Shown here: positions 12,203 through 25,900 of the stretch, piece by piece
Layout: the number at the start of each line of letters is the position of its first letter
Position numbering within the stretch: the first letter of the stretch is position 1
Origin: Apostichopus japonicus
Taxonomy: Eukaryota > Echinodermata > Holothuroidea > Aspidochirotida > Stichopodidae
DNA: 64,000 bases
Direction: 5' to 3'
NCBI RefSeq assembly: GCF_037975245.1
Contig: NC_092570.1
Location: 12,441,001-12,505,000 of the forward strand
The notes under the pieces: model-generated
Told to the model about the DNA's origin: nothing
Database searches by the model: none
The model's input: the letters and a program-made list of their open reading frames with translations, nothing else
Translations under genes and position numbers: made by a program

Positions 12203-12589
12203 GCTTACTCCAGTTCATGGTCGTCTGCATAGAATATAGTTGTAAAAGAACACAACTTACAGCAAGACCTCTCTTGCGAGCATAGTCTTAAGCAACCTTT
12301 TGTGAATACGAAGATTTCACGGAATCCGTTTGTCTTTTACTGCTTGCTTCGAAGTCATCGATACTAACGGGGCAAAAGCCTATTGTACATATACGACATT
12401 CTTACTGCTTGCTGCAATGTAAACAAAGACAAGCGTGAGCTTCTTGTTAATAAAGATATTCAGATCAGTTGTTCTAATGAGAGTAAAACAGGATGAATAG
12501 AGATTTCGTTGAAGGCAGTGTCGTTCACTGTTACCAGTAGATTGTATCCAACCAACAATACCAATTTTAGCTCGTAGAAAGTTAACTCG

Positions 12590-12660
12590 TCAAATGGCTC
12601 AGAGGGTAGAGCAGTGGACTGGTAACCTGATGAACTGAGTTCGACGCCATCAATGAATAC
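12590..12660 (+). repeat. tRNA-derived sequence in left arm
   Basis: An A-box-like TGGCTCAGAGGGTAGAGC and a B-box-like GAGTTCGACGCC have tRNA spacing, with a plausible anticodon loop CTGGTAA (GGT, threonine type). The acceptor stem does not pair, so this is a tRNA-derived or SINE-like promoter rather than a working tRNA. The right-arm copy (49104-49171) keeps a better B box. Confidence 0.55.
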
Positions 12661-12779
12661 ACAGTTTAAAAATTCTTTTTCTCTCTCATCGGTCCACGCT
12701 GAAGTCTTGATATATTAATTCAGCCATATAATTTACTAGCTGATGTGATGGCCGATGCTGTTAAGAGGGTGACGAAAGA

Positions 12780-13055
12780 CTCATTCCTCGTCGGTCGTGT
12801 AAATCGTGGCTAGGGTTCAAGACAGGCCTCTGGCGATAATACCTCTGGCTGTGGCATGGTGCTTTTTGTGGCCTAGGATCCCGTACCATGTCTCCCTTGT
12901 TGTCGCAAAAGAACCCGGGAGGATGCGCAGAGGGTCGGTCAAATCGACCAGAAGCGTACTAGGTGGCGTGCGTGAATCCTTGCCTTTGGCCAGAGGGCGA
13001 GACCTCTTTGCGACCGGCATGCTTGCAGCCACCGTCCATTGAATACGTGGCCTGA
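12780..13055. other. GC-rich conserved block with ORFs on both strands
   Basis: This is among the best conserved parts of the two arms (counterpart 48695-48975). One strand encodes a frame with PRIPYHVSLVVAKEPGRM, the other a frame with LPGSFATTRETWYGILGHKK, and both stay open in both copies. The two copies differ by an in-frame insertion. No family is recognised; it could be residual coding sequence of an old element. Confidence 0.35.
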
Positions 13056-13364
13056 TGAGGCGCTATTCTCCTGAAGGTGAATCTACGGATGCCTTTAAGA
13101 GCCATATAGTTAATTTATATTAAAAAACACCCTGTTTCAAACTAGCGCAATCAAATTCCTTAAAAGCCGTTTTTTTTTCTTGTCACTCTGAAGGTGGAAT
13201 GGATTTTATTGTAATGGGTTATTTGCAAGGGCGGATCCAAGGGGGGGCCAAGGGGGGCCATGGCCCCCCCCCCAAAGGTGAGCCAAAAAGTGTTTCCGAA
13301 CATCCGCTAAATCATATGATTGGAAATTTAAAAAATCGAGAGGAATAGCAGTGGTAGACTAGTC

Positions 13365-13905
13365 CAGTGGCGGCGGAACCGGGGGGGGGGGGGCTTGGGG
13401 GGTCAGCCCCCAATGCAAAAGTTGAGGGGGCAAATGCATGATAAGCCCCCGCAATATTTACCAAGGCTCCGAAACGTGCATCTGCCCATTTTTCAATGCA
13501 TACTTGTCGATCTGTCCGATGCACACGTATAGGGCCTACTATATAGGTGTAATAATTTTAGTAAATGCTGGGGGACCCTCGGCCCGTCCTCTGGCTATAG
13601 ACCACATTTTCTTTGCGAGTACACTACGAGTAATAGCTACTCTCTTAAAACACCATCGAATATACAAAATTACAATGTTTTTACAGACTTTCTCGTGCAA
13701 TCTGAGAAATTGCAGGCTTGAGACCCATATTTTAGGGCTAGGTATTCGCAGCATAAAACACTCAGGAAGTGCCGTTTCCGGCCATCTGGGGGTTTGAAAA
13801 AACCTAAAATTTTCTCGTACGCTCCGCGCCAACCGATGGTGGCGCTCCGCTTAGATAGTCTCCACACATTAGCCCCCCAATAATTTTTCCGTTCCGCCGC
13901 GCCTG
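13365..13905. mobile_element. Nested hAT-type element, 541 bp, TSD GACTAGTC
   Basis: The ends are CAGTGGCGGCGGAACCGG and CGTTCCGCCGCGCCTG. Perfect duplications GACTAGTC lie at 13357-13364 and 13906-13913. It sits inside the element at 13226-14769. It contains a diverged copy (about 13765-13860) of the ~150-bp module shared with the elements at 48, 52 and 56 kb. Confidence 0.9.
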
Positions 13906-13947
13906 GACTAGTCTAAACCTTTTCGTTTTCTGGTTTAAAATTAAATG

Positions 13948-14431
13948 CAGAGCTCCCAACTGACCCGCAATTCGCGGGAATTAGACCCGCATTCTAACGC
14001 CCAAACCCGCTGACCCGCACAAGCGTCCGAAAAAAACGCATTGTAATTGTCAAGTATACATAAAAAAATTTGCATCAAATTTTGACTTAGCAACCATCAT
14101 TTCTTTAGCATTTAGCATAATAGAGTATAAAACCTCCTTTACAGCATCATTTGAACCTCAAATTAGCCTATATTTCTTTTCATTGGGGCGAGCAGCGAAC
14201 ATTTTCATGCCACGGGAAAGAATGAATTATCACCTACTATTCAATTTATTGATGTTACACACAAAAAAAATGCATATTTCTCAGAAAATTTTGGGTGACA
14301 AAAGCCTTTCTAAGTGCCACCATTTTACATGTAGGCATCACCAGGATTCCAAAAAAATCCAAAATCCAAAATCCAGGACGGCGATTCGTGGCATGGACCA
14401 GCATTTGCCTTCTCAAGAGTTGGGAGCTATG
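13948..14431. mobile_element. Probable TIR element nested in hAT
   Basis: The ends CAGAGCTCCCAACT and AGTTGGGAGCTATG are inverted, with an exact 11-bp core. A subterminal block rich in GACCCGC follows on the left. Flanks do not show a clean 8-bp duplication, so the exact ends are uncertain. Confidence 0.5.
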
Positions 14432-15394
14432 TAAATGTATGAGCATGAGGATTTACAGTTTAACACCATTTTGCAGTTACAGGCTGGTTGTAAGAAATTT
14501 ATAACCTATGAGAAATAAAATTTCTTGAGAAAGATGATCCTAACTTTGTTTTATAAATATTTTAGAAAATTACACCTGGGAAACATTTTTTTTAGAAGTA
14601 AATTAACATCACCATTGTACACTTTTGTCGCACCAAATTGCATCTGAGGGCATTCAGCAATAGAAAATTTTCCAAAGGGGAGGGGGCACCCCCTCCCCTT
14701 AGACCCCTCCCCATATCACTCTGATGCCACTTTGGCCCCTCCCAAACAAAGGCCCTGGATTCGCCAGTGGTTATTTGTGGTAGGCCAAGCAAAACATTCA
14801 AACAGTCATGCTGTTCACAAGGGTTTGCAGAAACTTCATTAAACTCATAGTTTGACATAAATGTATTGGCAAAGATTTACACTACCTACACCAAACAAGC
14901 ATTATATTCGTTGCAATACCAGAGACATACAAGCCAGCAAAACCATGAGATAACATTTTAATATACATAGAATTCAATCTGTATCACTTTTTGCAAGAAA
15001 ACAAAAGTGTCAATATGGTCCCATTGTAAGCCACAGTGTTGTAGCAAATTCTCATACCGGATAGTAGGTAGTTTCGGAAACGGTGATTCCTAAGAACTTT
15101 GTTTGAGATTCACAAAAAAATACCCCGTAATGTGTTTTGATAACTTTGTTCTTATGCATTAAGATGTGTTAGCAACAGAACTGCGACAACACTGTCAATA
15201 ATAGAAAAAGGAGCTGCCAGCATATATTTCGTAAAACTTCTGCCCAATTATGATATTGTTTACTAAAGGCCTATGTGATTGATATTACGGTCAAATTTGT
15301 TTTCTAATATAGCAATTTTGAAAATTGGTCACATTTGGCAGACTTGGTTAAATTTATATAAAATCCGGATATTGTTGGCAATATTATAAATCCA

Positions 15395-15462
15395 CCCGGA
15401 CACCCAACGTAAGCCAGTGAAAAAGAGGACATGTCCGGGAAAATCGGGACGTCTGGTAACCC
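15395..15462. mobile_element. Very short TIR remnant
   Basis: A 68-bp block containing GAGGACATGTCCGGG and CGGGACGTCTGGTAACCC is bracketed by TATAAATCCA on both sides (15385-15394, 15463-15472). It looks like a solo end or internally deleted transposon with a target duplication. Confidence 0.35.
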
Positions 15463-15472
15463 TATAAATCCA

Positions 15473-16077
15473 ACAATCCAACCTTGGTCAACGAAAGAAG
15501 AACGAAACAAACGAAGAATGAAACAGAATAAAGGTGACAATCAAAGAAATGAAATATCGGTATTGCGAGTACATGAAATGCCGAGGAAAAGCGGCTTTCA
15601 TGTACGTTTGAAGCACTCGTCGACACGTAATAGGACGAATGCAAAAATCGTGCCGTTTCTCTGACCATTGTCATATCAATTCCCACAGTTGTTAAATCCA
15701 GTTGTTGTAAACCTACTTATCATAAATTCTATAAAGACATGAAAATGTTGAGAACAAGGAGTGTATTAGAAATAAACTATTGAGACACTTTGGTTTATCA
15801 TTCTGTTAATTTAATTAGTGACTTTCCATAAGATGTCTGTATCATTACTAAACTGCCCTAGTAAATAAACTTCCCCGAGTGGTAGGCCTGTTAGACATTG
15901 TTCTTTTGATTATGTTGAATTGGTTATTTAGTCATCACAACGACAACTATACCACTATAACGTGGAAGGTATGGTTACATGCCTGCCAACCAGTATTAAG
16001 CAAAAAAAAAAAAAAAAAGCAGATAAACAATAACCAGTGCCATTACATACGGTGATAAGGATTTGCCTATACATTCA
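15473..16077. other. Intergenic, no gene recognised
   Basis: Overlapping ORFs at 15431-15686 on both strands are short and motif-free. An A-run (16002-16018) is the only other feature noted. Confidence 0.3.
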
Positions 16078-17562
16078 TATATTTCGTTAGAACCACTAGT
16101 TTCCGGCATTAAATATAAATAAAATATATACTGTGCCTGATTTCTTGTTATCCTACTGTTACGGCTCCTTTCTACAATTTAAAAGTTAGTTTCCATCGTC
16201 ATCTTAGATATACGGCCAAGCAGATTCACGAAACAAATAGCCAAGTCAAACGAACAGCCGCGCGTAAACGCGCAAGTTGGCTTCATCATTAAGTGTATAC
16301 GAACGCTCTGCAATAAATCATATTGTCAAAAACTTACGTGCAGACGCGCGCGTGTAGCCTACTGACTTCACATTTTTAGTTAGTTCGATCGCCATGTTAG
16401 ATATACGGCAAAGCAGATTCACGAAACAAATAGCAAAGTCAAACAGACAGCCGCGCGTATACGCGCAAGTTGGCTTCATCATTAAGTGTATACGAACGCT
16501 CTGCAATAAATCATACTGTCAAAAACTTACGTGCAGACGCGCGCGTGCACTGATTTCACATTCTTGTGTAAAAGAAGTAATGGAGTCATCAACCTAGCGT
16601 TTTCGGTGCTATACTTTATCACTGGACTAGATTTGATCATGCGTGTGGTTGTTCATTTAGCGTGTTCGACGCCGAACAATATTTTTGACAACAAGTCACT
16701 GTTATTCGTCTTAGAGTTATGCCGTTTGACTCCCACGCGTTACCATGCACAAATAACCAATAACAGTATAGGCCTACCCTTTTTACGCGCAAAGTATGCG
16801 CGCCGTTTACGCCGTTAGTCGATGATTGTTTCGTAACACAAGGACTACGTATAGTGGTAATGTTTCCTAACAAGGCCTTGCTGTAGTTTCTTTACATTGT
16901 ATATATCTTTACAGAAGGCGAACGAGTACACGTATTCCTTTACATTCTCATCTATACTGCGAACATCCCGTCTGTTCACGGATACAAATTGGTGACTATA
17001 TGTTTTAACTTTCATTATACATGCCTAGGGCCTACGCCATAACTTTACCTAATATATTGAAGTAGTAGTAAGTTGAGTCTCGTCTATCCGACATGATCAG
17101 TGATCCACCTCCGCCACGACTAACGTACTGAACCACGTATAATGCAAGTGGTAGGCTATAAAAGTATATTGAAGTCCATATGTAGAATTAATTTCTAGTG
17201 ACAGTGAAGGTTTACAGTGTACATGTGCGTTTGACTATAAGGGAGGAGGGGGGGGGGGCGGGGATATACACCCCGGCCCCAGATTTTCTCATCTATCTTT
17301 CAATAATAACTTGATACCCATTCCAGGTTAGTAAATTATTAAAACTCTAATATATTTTCTAGTATTCTGCCAGCTTGTGAGATATCCTTTATTCTTTTAT
17401 TTCAGTTCTTTATGGGAATCAAATTGTTTTGACGAAGACAGGTGAAGAATCGAGGAAGGTAAACATTTATTAACTCTGCTTTAACCTTCGTTTCATTTGT
17501 GTTTATATTTTTCCACGTTGCAAAGTTTTAAACATGTAGTTCATTGTACAGACGTTCCGCAT
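16078..17562 (+). repeat. Direct duplication, copy 2
   Basis: This is a copy of 6408-7637 with two additions: an internal tandem duplication of about 193 bp (16187-16379 and 16380-16572, both with CGCGCGTG and AAGTTGGCTTCATCATTAAG) and about 110 extra bp near 17060-17180. The ~60-codon open frame of copy 1 persists here (16570-16760). Confidence 0.75.
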
Positions 17563-20500
17563 GGAATAATATCTTCTCGTGGTTCGCTTGTTGGAGACCT
17601 AACTCTGAGTCTAAGGACATCTCCACTGATGTATACGATGATGCATCATCCTTTGTACTTTGTCCCAATGTCCATTTTGCTCCGGCGGTGCTGACTGTAA
17701 CACAGTAAAGTCTTTTGCGGTAAGACTCAATTGTTTATACATAAGGCTTTAACCTCCCCAAACTACACCAACCCCGTCGTCACCTTGTCTAATTAATAAT
17801 GTACACTAATTCATATCACCGTTTCTGAGTGTTTCATTCCATGTTAGTGTTTCCTTTCTTTGCAGCACATTGTTATATCTATTTCGTTTCATTGTTAATG
17901 TACACTAATTAATCTCACTGTTTCTGCGTACATCATTCAATGTCATTGTTCTTTTTTTTAGATTAGCACATCGTTACTGTCAATTTTGTCTCATTTTAAA
18001 ATGTTCACTAATTTATATCAATGCTTTCGCGTGATTCATACCATGTCATTATTTCTTTTTGCTTCAGCACATTAATACTATCTATTTCGTCCCATTGTTC
18101 ACTGACACTTATTGATATAACTGCTTCTTCGTGGTTCTTTCCATGTCGTTGTTTGTTTTAATATTATCACATCGCTTCTGTCTATTTCGTCTAATTCGAT
18201 ATGTACACTAATTCATTTCACTCTTTTTGCCTGGTTCATTCCATGTCATTGTTTCTTTTCATTTCAGCACATTAATACTATCTATTTCGTCTCATTGTTC
18301 ACAAACATTAATTCATATCACTGTCTCTGCGTGCTTCATTCGATGTCATTATTTCTTTTTGGTTCAGTACATTGTTAGGGTCTTTTTCGTGTAATTGTTG
18401 ATGTACACTAATTGATATCACTGTTTCTATATGGTTCATTCCATGTCATTGTTTCTTTTGATTTCAGCACATTCTTACTGTCTATTTCGTCTCATTGTTG
18501 ATGTACACTAATTGATATCACTGTTTCTTCGTGGTTCATTCGATGTCATTGTTTCTTTTTATTTCAATAGAATGTTACTGTCTATTTCGTCTCATTGTTA
18601 TTGTTAACTAATATATCAATGTTTTTTCGTGCTTCATTCCATGTCCTTATTTCTTTCTTTTCTCAGCACATTGAACTGTCCATTTCGTCTCATTGTTAAT
18701 CTACATTAACTAAGATTACTGTTCTCGAATGGTGCATTCCATGTCCTTGTATCTTTTTATTTCAGCCTATTGTTACTGTCTATTTCGTCTCATTGTTAAT
18801 GTACACTAATTCATATCACTGTTTCTGCATGCTTCATTTGATGTCATTGTAACTATTTCAGCACATTAATACTGTCTATTTCGTCTCATTGTTAATGTAC
18901 ACTTTTTCATATCACAGCTTCTATATGGTTCATTCAATGCCCTCGCGTGGTTTATTCCATGTCATTGTGTATTTTTACTTTAGCACATTAATACTATCTA
19001 TTTCGTGTCATTGTTCACTAACACTATTTCATATCACTGTTTCTGCCTGCTTCATTCGATGTCGTTGTATCTTTCTTTTTCAGCACATTGTTGCTGTCTA
19101 TTTCGTCTCATTGTTAATGTACATTATTTGATATCACTATTTCTACGTGGTTCATTCCATGTCACTGTTTGGTTTTGATTTTAGCACAATGTTACTGTCT
19201 ATTTCGTCTCATTGTTAATGTACCCTAATTGATATCAATGTTTTCGCGTGATTCATTCCATGTCATTGTTTCTTTTTTACTTCAGCACATTAATACTATC
19301 TATTTCGTCTCATTGTTCACTTACACTAATTCATATCACTGTTTCTGGTGCTTCATTTATGTCATTGTATCTATTTCAGCACATTAATACTGTCTATTTC
19401 GTCTCATTGTTAATGTACACTTTTTCATATCACAGCTTCTATATGGTTCATTCCATGTCATTATTTCTTTTGATTTCAGCACATTGCTACTGTCTATTTC
19501 ATCTCTATATTAATGTACAATTATTCATATCACTCTTTTTGCGTTGTTCTTTACATGTCATTGTTTCTTTTGATTTCAGCACATTGTTACTGTCACTTTC
19601 ATCTCAATATTAATGTACACTAATTTATATCACTCTGTTTGCGTGGTTCTTTACATGTCATTGTTTCTTTTGATTTCAGCAAATTGTTAGTGTCTATTTC
19701 GTCTTCTTGTTCATGTACACTAATTCATATCCATGTTTTCCCCTGGTTCATTCCATGTCATTGTTTCTTTTTACTTCAACACATTAATTCTATCTATTTC
19801 CTTTCATTGTTCACTAACACTAATTGATGTCACATTTTCTGCATGCTTCATTCGATATCATTGTATCTTTTTATTTCAGCACATTAATACTGCCTATTTC
19901 GTCTCATCGTAAATGTACATTAATATATATCAACGTTTTTGCGTGATTCATCCCATGTCATTATTTCTTTTTAGTACAGCACATTGTTCTTTTTCGTCTC
20001 AGTGTTAATGTACATTATTTGATATCGCTATTTCTACGTGGTTCATTCCATGTCACTGTTTTGTTTTGATTTCAGTATATTGTTACTGTCTATTTCGTCT
20101 CAATGTTCATGTACACTAATTTTTATCAATGCTTTCGCGTGGTTCATTCCATGTCATTGTTTCTTTTTACTTTAACACATTAATACTATCTATTTCGTCT
20201 CATTGTTCACTTACACTAATTCATATCACTGTTTCTGCGTGCTTCATTCGATGTCATTGTATCTTTTTATTTCAGCACATTGTAACTGTCTATTTCGTCT
20301 TATTGTTAATGTACACTAATTGATATCACGATTTCTATGAGGTTCCTTCCATGTCACTGTTTTATTTTGAATTCAGCACATTGTTACTGTCTATTTCGTT
20401 TCATTGTTAATGTATACTAATTGATATCAATGTTTTCGCGTGATTCATTCCATGTCATCGTTTCTTTTACTTCAGCACATTAATACTATATATTTCGTCT

Positions 20501-22944
20501 CATTGTTCACTAATTCATATCACTGTTTCTGCGTGCTTCAATCCATGTCATTGTATCGTTTTATTTCAGCACATTGTTACTGTCTATTTCGTCTAATTGT
20601 TAATGTACACTAATTGATATGACTATTTCTACGAGGTTCATTCCATGTCACTGTTTTGTTTTGATTTCAGCACATTGTTACTGTCTATTTCGTCTCAATA
20701 TTAATGTACACTAATTTTTATCAATGTTTTCGCGTGATTCATTCCATGGCATTGTTTCTTTTTACATCAGCACATTAATAGTATCTAATTCGTCTCATTG
20801 TTCACTTATTCATATCACTGTTTCTGCGTGCTTCATTCGATGTCATTGTATCTTTTTATTTCAGCACATTGTTACTGTCTATTTCGTCTTATTGTTAATG
20901 TACACTAATTGATATCACTATTTCTACGAGGTTTCTTCCATGTCACTGTTGTATTTTGAATTCAGCACATTGTTACTGTCTATTTCGTCTCATTGTTAAT
21001 GTATACTAATTGATATCAATGTTTTCGCGTGATTCATTCCATGTCATCGTTTCTTTTACTTCAGCACATTAATACTATATATTTCGTCTCATTGTTCACT
21101 AATTCATATCACTGTTTCTGCGTGCTTCAATCCATGTCATTGTATCGTTTTATTTCAGCACATTGTTACTGTTTATTTCGTCTAATCGTTAATATACACT
21201 AATTGATATGACTATTTCTACGAGGTTCATTCCATGTCACTGTTTCGTTTTGATTTCAGTACATTGTTACTGTCTATTTCGTCTAATTGTTAATGTTCGC
21301 TAATTGATATGACTATTTCTACGAGGTTCATTCCATGTCACTGTTTTGTTTTGATTGCATGTACATTGTTAGTGTCTATTTCGTCTCACTGTTAATGTAC
21401 ACTAATTCATATCACAGCTTCTGTATGTTTTATTCCATGTCATTATTTCTTTTGATTTCAGCACATTGTTAGTGTCTATTTCGTCTCATTGTTAATGTTC
21501 ACTAATTGATATCAATGTTTTAGCGTGATTCATTCCATGTCATTATTTATTTTTTCTTTAACACATTAATACTATCTATTTCGTCTCATTGTTCACTCAC
21601 ACCAATTCATATCACTGTTTCCGCGTGCTTCTTTCAATGTCATTATTTCTTTTTGGTTTCATTACATGTCATTGTTTCTTTTTATTTCAGCACATTGTTA
21701 CTGTCTATTTCGTCTCATTGTTAATGTACACTAATTCATATCACAGCTTCTGTATGTTTTATTCCATGTCATTATTTCTTTTGATTTCAGAACATTGTTA
21801 GTGTCTATTTCGTCTCACTGTTAATGTACACTAATTCATATCACAGCTTCTGTATGTTTTATTCCATGTCATTATTTCATTTTGGTTCAGCACATTGTTA
21901 CTGTCAATTTCATCTCAATATTAATGTACACCAATTCATATCACCCTTTTTGTGTGGTTCATTACATGTCATTATTTCTTTTGATTTCAGCACATTCTTA
22001 CTGTCTATTTCGTCTCATTGTTAACGTACACTAATTGATATCAATGTTTTTGCGTGGTTCATTCCATGTCATTGTTTCTTTTGATATCAGCACATTGTTA
22101 CGGTTTATTTCGTCTCATTGTTCATGTACACTAATTCATATCACAGCTTCTGTATGTTTTATTCCATGTCATTATTTCTTTTGATTTCAGAACATTGTTA
22201 GTGTCTATTTCGTCTCAGTGTTAATGTACACTAATTAATATCACAGCTTCTGTATGTTTTATTCCATGTCATTATTTCTGTTGGTTTCAGCACATTGTTA
22301 CGGTCTATTTCCTCTTATTGTTAATGTACACTAACTGATATCAATGTTTTTGTGTGATTTATTCCATGTCATTATTTCATTTTGGTTCAGCACATTGTTA
22401 TTATCTATTTCATCTCAATATTAATGTACACTAATTCATATCACTTTTTTTTTGCGTCGTTCATAACATGTCATTGTTCCTTTTGATTTTAGCACAATGT
22501 TACTGTCTATTTCGTCTCATTGTTCATGTACACTAATTCATATCACACTTTCTGTATATTTTATTCCATGTCATTATATCTTTTGATTTCAGCACATTGT
22601 TAGTGCCTATTTCGTGTCAGTGTTCATGTACACTAATTCATATCAATGTTTTCGTGTGGTTCATTCCATGCCATTGTTTCTTTAAACTACAGCACATTAA
22701 TACTATCTATTTCGTCTCATTGTTCACTGACACTAATTGATATCACTTTTTCTGCGTGCTTCATTCGATGTCATTGGATCTTTTAACTTTTAACAGCGCA
22801 TTAATACTGTCTATTTCCACTCATTGTTAATGTACACTAATTTATATCAATGTTTTTGCGTGATTCATTCCATGTCATTATTTCAGTTTGGTTCAGCACA
22901 TTGTTACTGTCTATTTCATCTCAATATTAATGTACACTAATTCA

Positions 22945-25900
22945 TTTCACTCTTTTTGCCTGGTTCAATCGATGTCATTGTTTCTTTTCATTTCAGCGCA
23001 TTAATACTGTCTATTTCGTCTCATTGTTCACAAACACTAATTCATATCACTGTCTCTACGTGCTTCATTCGATGTCATTATTTCTTTTTTGGTTCAGTAC
23101 ATTGTTAGGGTCTTTTTCGTCTAATTGTTGATGGACACTAATTGATATCACTGCTTCTATATGGTTCATTCCATGTCATTGTTTCTTTTGATTTTAGCAC
23201 ATTGTTACTGTCTATTTCGTCTAATTGTTAATGTTCGCCAATTGATATGACTATTTCTACGAGGTTCATTCCATGTCACTGTTTTGGTTTGATTTAAGTA
23301 CATTGTTACTGTCTATTTCTTCTCAATATTAATGTACACTAATTTTTATCAATGTTTTCGTGTGATTTATTCCATGTCATTGTTTCTTTTTTATTTCAGC
23401 CTATTGTTACAGTCTATTTCCTCTCATTGTTAATGTACACTAATTTATATCAATGTTTTTGCGTGATTTATTCCATGTCATTATTTCATTTTTGGTTCAG
23501 CACATTGTTACTGTCTGTTTCATCTCAAAATTAATGTACACTAATTCATGTCACTTTTTGCGTGGTTCATTACATGTCATTGTTTCTTTTGATTTCAGCA
23601 CATTGTTACTCTCGTTTACGTCTCATTGTTAATGTACACTAATTGATATCACAGCTTCTGAAAGTTTCATTCCATGTCATTATTTCTTTTGATTTCAGCC
23701 CATTGTTACGGTCTATTTCCTCTTATTGTTAATGTACACTAACTGATATCAATGTTTTTGCGTGATTCGATCCATGTCATTATTTCATTTTGGTTCAGCA
23801 CATTGTTAGTGTCTATTTCGTCTCATTGTTCATGTACACTAATTCATATCACAGCTTCTGTATGTTTTATTCCATGTCATTATTTCTGTTGATTTCAGCC
23901 CATTGTAACGGTCTATTTCCTCTTATTGTTAATGTACACTAACTGATATCAATGTTTTTGCGTGATTCATTCCATGTCATTATTTCATTTTGGTTCAGCA
24001 CATTGTTAGTGTCTATTTCGTCTCATCGTTCATGTACACTAATTCATATCACAGCTTCTGTATGTTTTATTCCATGTCATTATTTCTGTTGATTTCAGCC
24101 CATTGTAACGGTCTATTTCCTCTTATTGTTAATGTACACTAACTGATATCAATGTTTTTGCGTGATTCATTCCATGTCATTATTTCATTTTGGTTCAGCA
24201 CATTGTTAGTGTCTATTTCGTCTCATCGTTCATGTACACTAATTCATATCACAGCTTCTGTATTTTTTATTCCATGTCATTATTTCTGTTGATTTCAGCC
24301 CATTGTTACGGTCTATTTCCTCTTATTGTGAATGTACACTAACTGATATCAATGTTTTTGCGTGATTCGATCCATGTCATTACTTCATTTTGGTTCAGCA
24401 CATTGTTATATTCTATTTCATCTCAATATTAATGAACACTAATTCATTTCACTCTTTTTGCCTGGTTCAATCGATGTCATTGTTTCTTTTCATTTCAGCG
24501 CATTAATACTGTCTATTTCGTCTCATTGTTCACAAACACTAATTCATATCACTGTCTCTACGTGCTTCATTCGATGTCATTATTTCTTTTTTGGTTCAGT
24601 ACATTGTTAGGGTCTTTTTCGTCTAATTGTTGATGGACACTAATTGATATCACTGCTTCTATATGGTTCATTCCATGTCATTGTTTCTTTTGATTTTAGC
24701 ACATTGTTACTGTCTATTTCGTCTAATTGTTAATGTTCGCTAATTGATATGACTATTTCTACGAGGTTCATTCCATGTCACTGTTTTGGTTTGATTTAAG
24801 TACATTGTTACTGTCTATTTCTTCTCAATATTAATGTACACTAATTTTTATCAATGTTTTCGTGTGATTTATTCCATGTCATTGTTTCTTTTTTATTTCA
24901 GCCTATTGTTACAGTCTATTTCCTCTCATTGTTAATGTACACTAATTTATATCAATGTTTTTGCGTGATTTATTCCATGTCATTATTTCATTTTTGGTTC
25001 AGCACATTGTTACTGTCTGTTTCATCTCAAAATTAATGTACACTAATTCATGTCACTTTTTGCGTGGTTCATTACATGTCATTGTTTCTTTTGATTTCAG
25101 CACATTGTTACTCTCGTTTACGTCTCATTGTTAATGTACACTAATTGATATCACAGCTTCTGAAAGTTTCATTCCATGTCATTATTTCTTTTGATTTCAG
25201 CCCATTGTTACGGTCTATTTCCTCTTATTGTTAATGTACACTAACTGATATCAATGTTTTTGCGTGATTCGATCCATGTCATTATTTCATTTTGGTTCAG
25301 CACATTGTTAGTGTCTATTTCGTCTCATTGTTCATGTACACTAATTCATATCACAGCTTCTGTATGTTTTATTCCATGTCATTATTTCTGTTGATTTCAG
25401 CCCATTGTAACGGTCTATTTCCTCTTATTGTTAATGTACACTAACTGATATCAATGTTTTTGCGTGATTCATTCCATGTCATTATTTCATTTTGGTTCAG
25501 CACATTGTTAGTGTCTATTTCGTCTCATCGTTCATGTACACTAATTCATATCACAGCTTCTGTATGTTTTATTCCATGTCATTATTTCTGTTGATTTCAG
25601 CCCATTGTAACGGTCTATTTCCTCTTATTGTTAATGTACACTAACTGATATCAATGTTTTTGCGTGATTCATTCCATGTCATTATTTCATTTTGGTTCAG
25701 CACATTGTTAGTGTCTATTTCGTCTCATCGTTCATGTACACTAATTCATATCACAGCTTCTGTATTTTTTATTCCATGTCATTATTTCTGTTGATTTCAG
25801 CCCATTGTTACGGTCTATTTCCTCTTATTGTGAATGTACACTAACTGATATCAATGTTTTTGCGTGATTCGATCCATGTCATTACTTCATTTTGGTTCAG

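Larger units (their letters stand above)
13226..14769. mobile_element. hAT-type element, 1,544 bp, TSD GTTATTTG
   Basis: The ends are CAAGGGCGGATCCAAGG and CCCTGGATTCGCCAGTG (imperfect inverted repeats). Perfect 8-bp duplications GTTATTTG lie at 13218-13225 and 14770-14777. The uninterrupted site exists in the right arm (47855-47864, other strand), which confirms the insertion. It carries no transposase and is itself interrupted by at least one nested element. Confidence 0.9.
10845..15145 (+). repeat. Left arm of long inverted duplication
   Basis: Outside later insertions this segment is the reverse complement of 47475-53285. Matching blocks are 10845-11441 with 51337-53285, 12202-12343 with 51193-51335, 12343-13225 with 48530-49421, and 14770-15143 with 47475-47872. 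Shared landmarks include AATCAAGCAGCATGTAAAGC (11014 region), the tRNA-like box region (12590) and GTTTGAGATTCACAAAAAA (15100 region). Each arm lacks insertions present in the other, so the duplication predates them. The origin (old large transposon or segmental duplication) is unknown. Confidence 0.85.

Noticed and set aside
12590-12660. Functional tRNA-Thr gene
   Set aside because: Acceptor stem does not pair and the sequence is embedded in a larger duplicated repeat.
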